DNA of 64,000 bases from Bdellovibrio sp. NC01 (GCF_006874625.1 NZ_CP030034.1:1178001-1242000), one strand, 5' to 3'. Counted from the first letter of the stretch, positions 16,220 to 25,155 are shown. Translations and numbers: made by a program. Notes: generated by a model not told the origin, from the sequence alone.

Positions 16220-16528
16220 ATGAAACGAGGATGTGCGAGCACCTGCATTTTGAGTCGTGGGCTACAGCCATACATTCAAGATCAGTTCATTGAGTGGGGC
16301 CTGACGAAAACAGAGGGTGAAATCGGACTTCTTCTTTTAAAAGGATTGAGTCTTCGCGAGATATCAAACATTCGCGGAACTTCTGAAACCACAGTTCGTC
16401 AACAAGCGCTAGTTCTTTACAAAAAAGCTTCAGTTGATGGGCGTCATCAATTTGCAGCATTATTTTTAGAAGAGCTGCTGTCGCCGTGTGAATACTTTAA
16501 TACTCAGCAAAAGATCGCGGGCACTTAG
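16220..16528 (+). CDS. LuxR-type helix-turn-helix protein
   Basis: 102 residues. Residues ~25-90 form a GerE/LuxR HTH: WGLTKTEGEIGLLLLKGLS (first helix and LTxxE start), then EISNIRGTSETTVRQQALVL (turn and recognition helix) and a closing FAALFLEELL helix. There is no receiver or ligand-binding domain, so it is an HTH-only regulator. A GGGGAG site precedes the ATG. The N-terminus has two Cys (CASTC), unusual for this family. Target and signal are unknown. Confidence 0.85.
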   Translation: MKRGCASTCILSRGLQPYIQDQFIEWGLTKTEGEIGLLLLKGLSLREISNIRGTSETTVRQQALVLYKKASVDGRHQFAALFLEELLSPCEYFNTQQKIAGT

Positions 16529-16551
16529 AATTGAAAACTGAATGAGAAAAT

Positions 16552-16582
16552 AAAAAAGCAGCTTTTAATAAGCTGCTTTTTT
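16552..16582. terminator. Bidirectional terminator
   Basis: Stem AAGCAGCTT/AAGCTGCTT with a TTAAT loop, flanked by A and T runs. It lies between the convergent HTH gene and the coiled-coil/Hsp20-like gene and serves both. Confidence 0.9.
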
Positions 16583-16603
16583 ATTTTCTAAATTTTTAGT
16601 TCT

Positions 16604-17896
16604 TTAAGCTTTGCGTGATAGACGAGGAGTGCCGCCCGGGCCGCCAATTGGAATCTTGTAAACGATCCAATCGCCTTCACGTTGACGAGTCATACCCTCT
16701 GAAATGATAGGTTTATCAAATGGCAGATCTTCGCGGAAAGTTTGGTAACTGCTTGTTGAAACAGTCTTGTTACCATCTTCTAATTTGTCTTTAAAAGAGC
16801 GCGTTCCCGATACAGTGGCCTTATCCTTTTGGATGCTCACTTTGACAGAATCTTTTTCGTGCTCTGGTACAAAAGTTCTTAGTACGTAAACGTCGCCGTT
16901 ATCTTCCAGCGTCGTTCCGCGATTTTGAACTTTGTAAAACGGATCAGCTTCTTTATTTGCATATTTCTCTGTCGCTTTCATGAAGTTGCGTTTTGTTTCA
17001 GCAACTTCACGAGTGTAGCGTTCATTTTGCACATTCAACGATTCGCGATTCGCTTCTTCGTTGTGCTGATACGTCGATTGGAAGTGATCGGTCTGAGTAT
17101 CCAATTGTTTTTCGTAAGCTTGTTTGTTGTCTGTTAGGCGAGTGGTATAACTCTTATTCAGATTTTCTTCTTTCGAAGCCCACTGTTTCTGCGCTTTATC
17201 GTAACGATCGGCACCGTCTTTATTTACGCGAGCCACTTTTTTCTCTTGAAGCTCTTGTTCCGTTTTGACGTGTTGATCGCCTTTTTGTTTTGTCTCTGTC
17301 AGTTCTTTTTCGTTGCGCGCGCGCACTTTTTCTTGCGCCAGTGTGCCGCGTTCAACTTCAGTGGCTAGGGCTGCTTCGTTTTGTTCACGTTGGTGAGACA
17401 AACGTTTGTCGCTGAACTGATTGACGTCAGCCATCTCTTTGTTGTAGCGTTGTTTCGCGCCAGTTACGTCTTTTGCGCTCTTATCGCGGATTTCTTGAAC
17501 TTCTTCCTGTGCGTGGTCACGAGCCTGTTCGATTTTTTGACGAGAAGATTCTTGAGTGTCAGCCAATTGTTGTTGGCGTTTTTCGCGAGTGTCGTTGAAT
17601 TGTTTGTCGAAAGATTTTTGCATCGTCGCTGTACGTGCATTGTACGTATCGTTGAGACGTTGACGTTCAACGACGGCGTTATCGACTTGCTCAGATTGAC
17701 GTTTGCGAATGTGACTGATCGCCGCTTCGTTTTCTTCACGAAGATTATTTTTTTTATCGGCGTAGTAGTCCTTCAGATCTTCAAGCTGGTCTTCATTACT
17801 TTTCGTAAGTTCTTTTTTCTTACGGTTGTAATCAGCTTGCATCTCGCTAAGCTCGGACTGTTGTGCTTTTCGGGTCGAAGAGTCGATAGATGACAT
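16604..17896 (-). CDS. Long coiled coil fused to Hsp20-like domain
   Basis: 430 residues. Residues ~5-310 are an almost unbroken, highly charged coiled coil rich in Gln, Glu, Lys and Arg. The C-terminal ~110 residues resemble an alpha-crystallin/Hsp20 domain: DVYVLRTFVPEHEKDSVKVS, KDKATVSGTRSF, YQTFREDLPFDKPI and DWIVYKIPIGG, following the strand order of small heat-shock proteins. Normal small Hsps have short N-terminal arms, so a 300-residue coil is unusual. It has no signal peptide and should be cytoplasmic. It may be a chaperone held on a filament or scaffold. Start is ATG at 17896 with a downstream terminator at 16552-16582. Confidence 0.72.
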   Translation of the reverse strand: MSSIDSSTRKAQQSELSEMQADYNRKKKELTKSNEDQLEDLKDYYADKKNNLREENEAAISHIRKRQSEQVDNAVVERQRLNDTYNARTATMQKSFDKQFNDTREKRQQQLADTQESSRQKIEQARDHAQEEVQEIRDKSAKDVTGAKQRYNKEMADVNQFSDKRLSHQREQNEAALATEVERGTLAQEKVRARNEKELTETKQKGDQHVKTEQELQEKKVARVNKDGADRYDKAQKQWASKEENLNKSYTTRLTDNKQAYEKQLDTQTDHFQSTYQHNEEANRESLNVQNERYTREVAETKRNFMKATEKYANKEADPFYKVQNRGTTLEDNGDVYVLRTFVPEHEKDSVKVSIQKDKATVSGTRSFKDKLEDGNKTVSTSSYQTFREDLPFDKPIISEGMTRQREGDWIVYKIPIGGPGGTPRLSRKA

Positions 17897-17927
17897 AGAG
17901 TCAGTGTATCAAAAAGAAACACCGACA

Positions 17928-18233
17928 TTAAGACTGTGGGCTTGCCTCTGCGGGATTCTGGCCTTTGGGGTTGGGGCACAGAGGTTTGAAGTTATCCGTG
18001 CGGCCACGGCAGCGCCAAGTCGCGATATAGGTGACATCTTCATCAAGTGCCACAGGATAAAAATAGCGATACTGAACGTGATCCAAAGTGCTTTCAACTA
18101 GACGAGAGTCGGGTGGTGCGCCCGGAGTCGCCGACTTCTTTGAGATCTTCAATAGGAACACGCGGTATTCTGCGAAGGCAGAAACCGGGCCTAAGAAAAT
18201 AAAGAAAGCCGATAAGAGAAATCGATATTTCAC
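17928..18233 (-). CDS. Small secreted protein of unknown function
   Basis: 101 residues from a GTG start at 18233, supported by AGGAG 5 nt upstream. The N-terminus is a Sec signal peptide (MKYRFLLSAFFIFLGPVSAFA, cleavage near 21). The mature ~80 residues include RYFYPVALDEDVTYIATWRCRG and two Cys (TWRCRG, PLCPN), likely disulfide bonded, with a Pro/Ala-rich tail. No family recognised. Confidence 0.65.
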   Translation of the reverse strand: MKYRFLLSAFFIFLGPVSAFAEYRVFLLKISKKSATPGAPPDSRLVESTLDHVQYRYFYPVALDEDVTYIATWRCRGRTDNFKPLCPNPKGQNPAEASPQS

Positions 18234-18444
18234 AACATCTCCTATCGGCTTTGCGGTGGGAAACTAAACTTTCCAATGCCATATGCAGAATATCACCGCG
18301 GATTTTTAATTCCTTAAAAATCACGGAAGAGGTCAATTTAAGACTCTATGGATTAGACAGATTTTTGAACTTCACAGGAAAGAGACATCGCGTGAAAGCA
18401 ATGTTTTGGAAACTGACAAGGGATTAGACAACGAACACAAGCCG

Positions 18445-18768
18445 CTAGTGGCTGTGTTCGTGATTTGCGCGAACGGTATTTTCGACGATATGGAAATACG
18501 CTCTGACCAGGATTTGGTAAGATTCGTTATCCAGCGCCTGAAGGTAGGCCATTTTTTCGAAGTAGGTTTTTTTCGCGATAAGCTCAGTCATCACGTCTTG
18601 CACCTTCTTCATTTTGTCGAAGCTATAGAAGTCTTTGTCGTCTTTGACGTCTTTCAAAACTTCTGCGATGGATTTGTTATCGAAAAGCACGTGAACGCCC
18701 ATTGCTGAGTGGGACAAAAGTGCTTCCATTCTTTCTAGACTCGTTTCTTCTACGCTAGCGTTTACCAA
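18445..18768 (-). CDS. Small cytoplasmic protein of unknown function
   Basis: About 107 residues. An AAGGAGG site (18774-18780) stands 5 nt before a TTG codon at 18768, which decides the start over the upstream TTG at 18789. The product is all-helical and charged, ends in a His-rich tail (NHEHSH) and has no Cys or signal peptide. The tail could bind metal. No family recognised. It is transcribed leftward, away from the duplicated-domain gene. Confidence 0.6.
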   Translation of the reverse strand: MVNASVEETSLERMEALLSHSAMGVHVLFDNKSIAEVLKDVKDDKDFYSFDKMKKVQDVMTELIAKKTYFEKMAYLQALDNESYQILVRAYFHIVENTVRANHEHSH

Positions 18769-18976
18769 GCCCGCCTCCTTGCGCTGCAATTAGAACCGCA
18801 TCCTCTCTTAGATGGTGTGGGGGAAATGGCACTCTTGCAAGACTAAAAAATCGGCTTTGACAGGGCTTGTCGTGTCAGAATTTTTTCTAGTTGTTGTGAG
18901 TCAGAATTGTCTCGATAATCATTGGAAGACTTCTTAATTTTTGAGAAGTTTATGGAATCAAGGAACGCGCAAAAAT

Positions 18977-19855
18977 ATGGCAAAAACAGTTTCGAAGGCT
19001 AAACCTCGTGCAAAAAAGAAGACAAGCGCCACAGACAAAGACAAAGAGCTTATCTTAGTCGATGAGCACGGCGGTCTTATTTTTGATAACGAGTCAGACA
19101 TGTACGGTTATTTCGAGCCGACGATTCAAAAATTGGCGGAAGAGTATGCTTCTTTGCGCTCCGTTGATGATTTTACTGACGAAGAACAAATAGCACGCGA
19201 ACACTTTCTTGACGCATGTTTGGATGATCCTGACGAAGTCTGGATGGATGACAAAGTTTACGATGATTATCCTGTCTTCATCTACATCAAGGAAATCGCT
19301 GAGGGCGATATCGCCTTCAAATATGTCGCGCTTGCGTACGTGTCTTCGGAAGAAGAAGTTCCAAGCTTTGTTTTCATTCACTTTGCGACAAAAGACAGCC
19401 GCGTTTGGCAGAACTACCAACGTGGTGAAATGGTTTACGACAGAAATTATGAAGAAGCTTCAGTGGGTGGCGTTGAAGGCGACGCGTTGCTTGAAGGCGA
19501 CCCTTTGGCGATTGGTCTTTACCAAGCCATGATTAAAGTTCGTAGCGACAAAGACATTCCACAAGAAAAGTTTCAAGATTTCGCGAGCCTTCGTGAAGAA
19601 ACGATCGAGTCAGCTGATGAGATCTGGCGCAAAAATGATTTGGACGGCAACGTTCTGGTCAGCTTTGTTAAGGAATTCCCTGATCACGAAACGACAAAAG
19701 ATCTTACTTACATCGTTGTGACTCAGGAAGATGAGGACTCAAATGTTCATTCGTTGTTGTTCTCGTTCCCAACAACGGATAGCGCTCTTGTAGATCGTTA
19801 CCGCCAAGGTGACAACTTGCAAGCCGACGAAGTTAGCCAAGAATCCTCTCACTAG
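18977..19855 (+). CDS. Acidic protein with two copies of one domain
   Basis: About 292 residues from the ATG at 18977; AAGGA lies upstream, and a TTG at 18941 is also open. A Lys/Ala-rich N-terminal tail (residues 1-18) precedes two related domains, about 60-165 and 185-285. Each shows ADEIW or PDEVW, then an aromatic V.Y/F..KE segment, a hydrophobic strand, acidic loop, FxF-type strand and ...R/Y..G. The D-E-[IV]-W motif recalls PBECR/barnase-EndoU-like nuclease-fold domains, but this is weak. No signal peptide. It is followed by an MFS transporter 17 bp on, so probably an operon. Confidence 0.68.
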   Translation: MAKTVSKAKPRAKKKTSATDKDKELILVDEHGGLIFDNESDMYGYFEPTIQKLAEEYASLRSVDDFTDEEQIAREHFLDACLDDPDEVWMDDKVYDDYPVFIYIKEIAEGDIAFKYVALAYVSSEEEVPSFVFIHFATKDSRVWQNYQRGEMVYDRNYEEASVGGVEGDALLEGDPLAIGLYQAMIKVRSDKDIPQEKFQDFASLREETIESADEIWRKNDLDGNVLVSFVKEFPDHETTKDLTYIVVTQEDEDSNVHSLLFSFPTTDSALVDRYRQGDNLQADEVSQESSH

Positions 19856-19872
19856 TCAGGTAACTCTTCGCC

Positions 19873-21036
19873 ATGATTTGGCCCTACATTTTTATTTCCT
19901 ATTTGAGTCTTTTTGTTTTCGGCCTGTGCGATAATGTGCGCGGGCCGCTTTTTCCAGAGATCATGAAAGATTTCGCCGTCAACGACTCGATGGGCTCGTG
20001 GATGTATGCCTTAAGCTCTATTTCGGGGTTTATCTCGAGTTATCTGTGCCGTTATCTTTTACGTCGTTATAATCGCCGTGCGGTTTTGCAAGGCGGAGCG
20101 ATTGCTTTAATTTTGGCGATGATTGGTTTGGCATGTGCGCCATACTTCTGGTTCTTTCTGATTTGCAGTTTCATCTTTGGTTTAAGTTTGGGGATCGTGG
20201 GCCTTGTTCCCAATGTCTTGGTACCATTGGGATCTAGCTCTGAACGGAAGCAGCAGTTAGTGGCGGGCCTTCATGCAATGTACGGTGTGGCAAGTTTGAT
20301 GTCACCGCTGCTTGCGGCCGGAATCGAATATTTGACGGGGAGCTGGCGTTGGACATTTGTGGTTGCGACAATCGCGCCGCTATCTTTGATTTTTTATTCA
20401 CTTCACAGCAGTCACCGTGGCATTCACAAGCGTTCTGAGCACACGGCGGAAACTCATAAACTGAATCGTAAAAAGAATTTGAAGCCGCAATTGTTTTTGG
20501 CGTTGATGGTCAGCTTCTGCGTGGCTGCGGAAATCATGATTTCATCGCGTCTGGCGTTGTACATGCGTCGTGCTCAAGGTTATGACATGGAAGCGTCAAG
20601 TTTGTATGTGACGTATTTCTTCGTGTGCATGTTGATCGGGCGTTCGATGTTTGCGATCGTCAAATTCCCGACATCGATCCGCAATCAATTGTCAGTGTCG
20701 ACAGTGTTATCTGCGATCTTTATTTTCTTAGGCATTCACGTTCATCCGTTATTTTTAGCAGCTGTGGGTTTTACAGTCGCACCCTTTTATCCGATGTCGA
20801 TCACATGGATTTCGTCAAAATTCCCACACGATCTGGATACAGCGGTGTCGTACATGATGACGACCGATTCGGTGATGTTGGTGGTCATGCACTTATTAGT
20901 AGGTAAGGTGACGGACGAAGCGGGGATTGGCAACGCTCTTTATCTGGGCCCGCTATTCTTATTGCTGTCGTTTATCTTAGTGAACACCTTCGAAGCCATC
21001 TTTGAAAAGAAACCCGAAGAAACCGCTAGTGTTTAA
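19873..21036 (+). CDS. MFS transporter
   Basis: 387 residues with about 12 TM segments. The N-terminal half has the DNVRGPLFPEI and FGLSLGIVGLVPNVLV segments seen in sugar/FucP-like MFS permeases, and the loop after TM2 carries Arg-rich RRYNRR. The central cytoplasmic loop (RGIHKRSEHTAETHKLNRKKN) is basic. MFS proteins move small solutes by proton coupling; the substrate cannot be named. It follows the duplicated-domain gene by 17 bp. A cloverleaf repeat and a terminator lie downstream. Confidence 0.88.
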   Translation: MIWPYIFISYLSLFVFGLCDNVRGPLFPEIMKDFAVNDSMGSWMYALSSISGFISSYLCRYLLRRYNRRAVLQGGAIALILAMIGLACAPYFWFFLICSFIFGLSLGIVGLVPNVLVPLGSSSERKQQLVAGLHAMYGVASLMSPLLAAGIEYLTGSWRWTFVVATIAPLSLIFYSLHSSHRGIHKRSEHTAETHKLNRKKNLKPQLFLALMVSFCVAAEIMISSRLALYMRRAQGYDMEASSLYVTYFFVCMLIGRSMFAIVKFPTSIRNQLSVSTVLSAIFIFLGIHVHPLFLAAVGFTVAPFYPMSITWISSKFPHDLDTAVSYMMTTDSVMLVVMHLLVGKVTDEAGIGNALYLGPLFLLLSFILVNTFEAIFEKKPEETASV

Positions 21037-21089
21037 TCTCAGCCATTAAGTCTCTTTTTCTTTTTTGTCGCTTATTTGATCGAAGTAAA

Positions 21090-21229
21090 ATTTGCGGAAG
21101 AAAGCTTAAGTCTTTGCGTATGAAGCCTTCGTCGGCGCCACGACGGCGCGAACCGCAGCGAAGCTGCGGCGACGATTGAACCTGGATGGTGTGCTGAAGA
21201 AGCTAAGGCTTAAGCTTTCTTCCGCAAAT
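21090..21229. repeat. Cloverleaf-like extragenic inverted repeat, copy 2
   Basis: Outer arms 21090-21114 and 21205-21229 pair at 24 of 25 positions (ATTTGCGGAAGAAAGC...). The core repeats the architecture of 5505-5648: CGTCG pairs with CGACG around GCGCC-ACGAC-GGCGC and CCGCAGC-GAA-GCTGCGG, followed by GAACCTGGATGGTGTG. The second inner hairpin keeps its GAA loop but its stem differs from copy 1 in paired fashion. The copy lies 53 bp after the MFS stop, again extragenic. Confidence 0.75.
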
Positions 21230-21267
21230 CCGCGCACTACGATGAATTATTTCAAGCGGCAAAAAAT

Positions 21268-21298
21268 AAAAAAGACGTCCAGGGAAGGCGTCTTTTTT
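21268..21298. terminator. Rho-independent terminator
   Basis: Stem AAAAAAGACG/CGTCTTTTTT with a TCCAGGGAAGG loop and T runs on both strands. It lies between the convergent MFS gene and the lipoprotein gene ending at 21322. Confidence 0.88.
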
Positions 21299-21321
21299 TA
21301 TTTCTAATTTTTATCTAATTC

Positions 21322-22071
21322 TTAGAAGCAGTATGATTGCGCCATTGATTGGAACTGAGTTGTTGTGTAACCAGAGCTGATCAATGTTTTGAATGGGTGC
21401 AAAGCTTGTAGTGCGCTGTTGCGAGTTGTGCCGTCTGATTCCGTTGCGTAAGCAGCAGGGTTTGCAGAGTAAGGTGGCAACAACACATCCATTTGTGATT
21501 GAGCAGCTGTTGAAGTCGATACGTAGCTTGCAACTTTCAAGACATCGTATTGGCCAGCAGCATCGTTCAAGTACACAAGAATGTTTACGCGGTTAAAGAA
21601 TGTTTGTGCATCGTAGATACCCAAGCCTTGAGCTGTTGTTGATACATCTGACCACTTCAAAGAAGTTGTCCACGTCGTTGTGATGTAAGAACCCGTTTGA
21701 GAATCCCACAATACAAAGTTCAATTTTGCTGGATCAAGATAAGTTGAACCAGAAGAGTTGCCCATCCATTTGTAAAAAGAGATAGAGCTGGAGCCCGCTG
21801 CAAAACCCGTTGGCAAAGCAGTCATACGAACCCAAACGTAGCTAAGATCTACTGAGCCACTTGAGTTTGTGAATGCTTTTAACTTCATCGTCATACCATC
21901 TTTTGAACCTTGGTTACAAAGCGCTGTTGCTTTGTTAGCAGCATCAGTCACTGTCGTTGTTGAACGACTTGAAAGATCGCTTGTACCTGTTGTTTGGTTA
22001 GAACCGCAAGCAGTCATCATTGCCGCGATACTTAGTACGAGAAGAGTTTTTAGTAAGTTTGAGTTTTTCAT
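21322..22071 (-). CDS. Lipoprotein of unknown function
   Basis: About 249 residues from the ATG at 22071; a start at 22131 is open but would bury the signal peptide. Lipobox MMTAC-GS near residue 19. The mature part is Ser/Thr-rich at first and then a beta-rich domain with LSYVWVRMTALPTGFAAG and YKWMGNSSG. It has a Cys near the start (ALCNQG) and one at the end (SYCF). No family recognised. Likely outer-membrane surface or periplasmic. Confidence 0.75.
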   Translation of the reverse strand: MKNSNLLKTLLVLSIAAMMTACGSNQTTGTSDLSSRSTTTVTDAANKATALCNQGSKDGMTMKLKAFTNSSGSVDLSYVWVRMTALPTGFAAGSSSISFYKWMGNSSGSTYLDPAKLNFVLWDSQTGSYITTTWTTSLKWSDVSTTAQGLGIYDAQTFFNRVNILVYLNDAAGQYDVLKVASYVSTSTAAQSQMDVLLPPYSANPAAYATESDGTTRNSALQALHPFKTLISSGYTTTQFQSMAQSYCF

Positions 22072-22257
22072 AAAGCCCCCTGTTGCCTTGATACTAAAGC
22101 AACGGTGGTGCCATATTTCACTCTGATTCACTTGGAAAAGACATTTGAATTCAATAACTTATAACGGCTGTCATTCTCTGAATGAAACGTTCTCACTGTG
22201 AGGCGTACATGCCTTGCGCAGAAGACATTCTAGGAGTGTCACTTTGTGCGCTCAGGG

Positions 22258-23685
22258 TTACGTCATTGGCAGAGTGAAGCGGAAGGTTGTGCCTTGTCCT
22301 GGGACACTTTCGACAGAGATTTCTCCGCCCATGCGTTCGATCAGCTCTTTGCAAATACTTAAACCCAAACCTGTGCCGCCATAGCGACGAGAGATAGAAG
22401 GATCTGCCTGATAAAAACGGCGGAAGAGGTGAGGGATGTTTTCATTCGCAATTCCAATGCCCGTATCAGTGACCTCAACAGTGAAACGATCCTGCGAAAA
22501 TTTATATGCACGTAAAGTGATCGTGCCATGATCTGTAAACTTCAAAGCGTTCGCGAGCAAATTGTTTAAAACCTGTTGAATGCGAGCGGGGTCACCCATC
22601 ATGACTGGCGACATGTTGGGATCGAAAGACACGATTAATTTGATCCCTTTGTCTTCGATACCATGTCTGAAAAGATCAGCACTTCGTTGCAGAATTTCAA
22701 ACATGTTGAAGCCGATTTTTTCAAACTTGAGTTGGTTCGCTTCAAGTTTTGCTAGATCTAAAACGTCATTCAATATCTGCAACAAATTCCCTGAAGCCCG
22801 CGCCAGAACGGACGCGTATTGACGTTGTTCTTCATCCAGCGAAGTTTCGGAAAGAAGTTCGGTCATGCCAATGATTGAATTCATCGGAGTGCGAATTTCA
22901 TGACTGATGTTTGCTAAGAAATCGGACTTGATGCGATTTGAAACTTCCGCTTCATCTTTAGCGCGATTCAGTGCTGATGTCTGTCGCTTTTCTTCGGTGA
23001 TGTCTTGTACAGTTCCGTAAAGATGAGTGGCTTTACCATTGAGATAGACAGCGCGGCACTTAATACGCACATCGATAGGTGTGCCGTCAGGACGAATGAT
23101 CTGTGCTTGTTCATCGACCATTTCAGAAAGATCGGGGAGTGAACGGAAATAAGTTCGAATGCGATCCTTATCATTGGGACTGTAAAAAGAAAAAATATTT
23201 TCTAACGTTAAGGAAAAGGTATTTGGATTGACGCCGAAAATTGTGAACATGCCGGATGTCCAATATATTTTTTCATCATTGCAGTCGAAAGCCCAACTTC
23301 CAATTTTTGCAACCCCTTGAGATTTTTCCGCAAGAAATTGTTCAACACGAAGTTTGGTGACGTCGGTAGCAGTCACAAAATATTTTCCTGTCGATGCGTC
23401 TTGATAAAAATGCCAAAGGATATTTCTGTAGGCACCGTTTTTAGTGCGGATACGGTTTTCAAGACAGTTGACATGGCCAACGGATGCAATCCCACTGTTA
23501 GCAATGGTGCGTTCTAGATCATCAGGATGAATTATTTTGTAGAAGGGAAGAGTGCGAAATTCTTCTTCGCTGTAACCAAGAGTCTCGCTCCATTGTCCTT
23601 GCAAAGAAAGAGCGATCCATTGTGCGGAAAATTCTCCGGTCATCACTCTTCCTGGTTCGAACAAGGGCTTGCTCTCGGTTATCAT
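22258..23685 (-). CDS. PAS-domain sensor histidine kinase
   Basis: About 475 residues. The ATG at 23685 overlaps the upstream stop as ATGA, so it is preferred to the start at 23745. Two PAS domains (about 15-120 and 125-240; PYKIIHPDD-type and ...SPNDKDRIR) are followed by HisKA with the phospho-His near 261 (NISHEIRTPMNSIIGM). The HATPase has NLLANALKFTDHG, DTGIGIANENIP and GGTGLGLSICKELIERMGG. There is no TM, so it is cytoplasmic, and no receiver domain or nearby regulator. It is the last gene of the lnt-mutS2-LMF operon. Confidence 0.9.
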   Translation of the reverse strand: MITESKPLFEPGRVMTGEFSAQWIALSLQGQWSETLGYSEEEFRTLPFYKIIHPDDLERTIANSGIASVGHVNCLENRIRTKNGAYRNILWHFYQDASTGKYFVTATDVTKLRVEQFLAEKSQGVAKIGSWAFDCNDEKIYWTSGMFTIFGVNPNTFSLTLENIFSFYSPNDKDRIRTYFRSLPDLSEMVDEQAQIIRPDGTPIDVRIKCRAVYLNGKATHLYGTVQDITEEKRQTSALNRAKDEAEVSNRIKSDFLANISHEIRTPMNSIIGMTELLSETSLDEEQRQYASVLARASGNLLQILNDVLDLAKLEANQLKFEKIGFNMFEILQRSADLFRHGIEDKGIKLIVSFDPNMSPVMMGDPARIQQVLNNLLANALKFTDHGTITLRAYKFSQDRFTVEVTDTGIGIANENIPHLFRRFYQADPSISRRYGGTGLGLSICKELIERMGGEISVESVPGQGTTFRFTLPMT

Positions 23686-25127
23686 GGAATGAAATCTTCC
23701 TTTGCAAATGTGGGACTGTATTGATCGATGTACAGTCGTTTCCACCAGATGCCTTTTTTACGTAATTCTTCGAAACTCGAAAAAGTGTATTCGTATTTTT
23801 GCAGTCGTAAAAAGTTCGGAGATTTTCCACCGAACGGATCAACCGCGATAAGACTTTGCACTTCCACGGATTCCGCAAACAATCGCGCAATCAGGTTCTG
23901 TAACCATAGATTCTCACCAAAACCCTCCAAAGAGGCAAACCACAATTGCCAATCCAGACGTGGCTGATGAGGCGCCACAATTGGTGGAAATTTTTTGGGA
24001 TCACATGGCTTGTAACGGAATTGATATTCTTTCCAGTGAATTCCATCATCGCTGCCTTCAAGAATTAATTCAGGGCGATGCTTCGTCATCACTGCAAATA
24101 ATCCGTAAGGATTGGAAATGCGAAACGGATAAAGAAGGCGCATATAAGGCAGCAAAAAATCTAGTGTTTTGCTTTTATCAAACAAAGTTCTATAGATCCA
24201 AAAATACGTTGCTGGAACGAGTGCTCCAAAGACTGCAAATGAAAGTGGATAGGAAAATGTTGTCGGTTCTACGTAGTGCGTAAGTTCGATTTTCCAAAAC
24301 ATATCTGGAACAAGACCAAGGCAAAGACCAATCGTCACGACGTTAAAGAAAGCAAAGTTGCCAGTCAAAATGATTAGGACCTGCAATAAAATCAACGCAG
24401 TAGCGGCTGCTGTTTGTACGACCCCGGGTATGAAAATAAAAAATGGAACAACAAGTTCAATCGTGAACATCAATAACGTTGAAAGTCTATGAAACCATTG
24501 CGGTGCCTTGTGAATGAAGTAAGCAACCGGATTTGGTAGAGGCTGGGTCCAGAAATGAAAGTTCAATGCCGTCAGGTTTTTCCACGTGATGTCTTTGTTC
24601 ACAAGTTTCACCACGCCAGAACAAAACATCAGTTTAAATAAAACCAACCAGCATAAAATTAAAATGATGGGATTAAAGACGTGCGCACCGAAGGGCAGCC
24701 ATTCAAATTCCCAGGGCGCCATGAACAGTCCCAGAAATCCAAATTCCAATAGTAAACTGTCCCATTGAAAAGACAAAAATACCTGACCACAGTTGACGAA
24801 AGAAAGATAAAGCACCCAGCACAACAAAAACATCCAGCTTTGACTAAAGCCGATGAACGCCAATGACGAAGCAAGCATTCCTAAAAAACATGAAGCACGC
24901 AGGGTGAAGTCGCCAGAGAAAAACCAGAACAACGAAGGCATTTGCAGAAAACGTTCGGCCCCAACTTCTTTGTCTAAAACGTTAAGCAGGTGATCGATAG
25001 AAAGAATGCCCTGACGTCCAAACAAGCCACCAACTTGTGGAAGCAAAGAAAGAAAGGCAATGAAGTAAGAAAAGGCCAGCGATTTACTTAAAAACCAACT
25101 GGCCACCTCGTAGTGAGTCGCTTGCAT
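23682..25127 (-). CDS. Lipase maturation factor (LMF1) family membrane protein
   Basis: 481 residues. The N-terminal ~330 residues are multi-spanning, with an early aromatic TM (YFIAFLSLLPQVGGLFG), FLSFQWDSLLLEFGFLG, CSGVVKLVNKD and TQPLPNPVAYFIHK. The C-terminal ~150 residues form a soluble domain (EGSDDGIHWKEYQFRYKPCDP, PRLDWQLWFASL). This is the layout of the LMF1/LMF2 family, which in animals folds lipases in the ER; bacterial members are less studied. It is in an operon after mutS2 (28 bp) and overlaps the kinase by 4 nt. Confidence 0.85.
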   Translation of the reverse strand: MQATHYEVASWFLSKSLAFSYFIAFLSLLPQVGGLFGRQGILSIDHLLNVLDKEVGAERFLQMPSLFWFFSGDFTLRASCFLGMLASSLAFIGFSQSWMFLLCWVLYLSFVNCGQVFLSFQWDSLLLEFGFLGLFMAPWEFEWLPFGAHVFNPIILILCWLVLFKLMFCSGVVKLVNKDITWKNLTALNFHFWTQPLPNPVAYFIHKAPQWFHRLSTLLMFTIELVVPFFIFIPGVVQTAAATALILLQVLIILTGNFAFFNVVTIGLCLGLVPDMFWKIELTHYVEPTTFSYPLSFAVFGALVPATYFWIYRTLFDKSKTLDFLLPYMRLLYPFRISNPYGLFAVMTKHRPELILEGSDDGIHWKEYQFRYKPCDPKKFPPIVAPHQPRLDWQLWFASLEGFGENLWLQNLIARLFAESVEVQSLIAVDPFGGKSPNFLRLQKYEYTFSSFEELRKKGIWWKRLYIDQYSPTFAKEDFIP

Positions 25128-25155
25128 AATCGCTTACGCCTCTCGCTTTCTGAAA

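Noticed and set aside
17381-17893. 170-codon plus-strand frame inside the coiled-coil gene
   Set aside because: Antisense of Gln/Glu/Lys-rich coil codons gives a Leu/Phe/Val-rich product that imitates a membrane protein.
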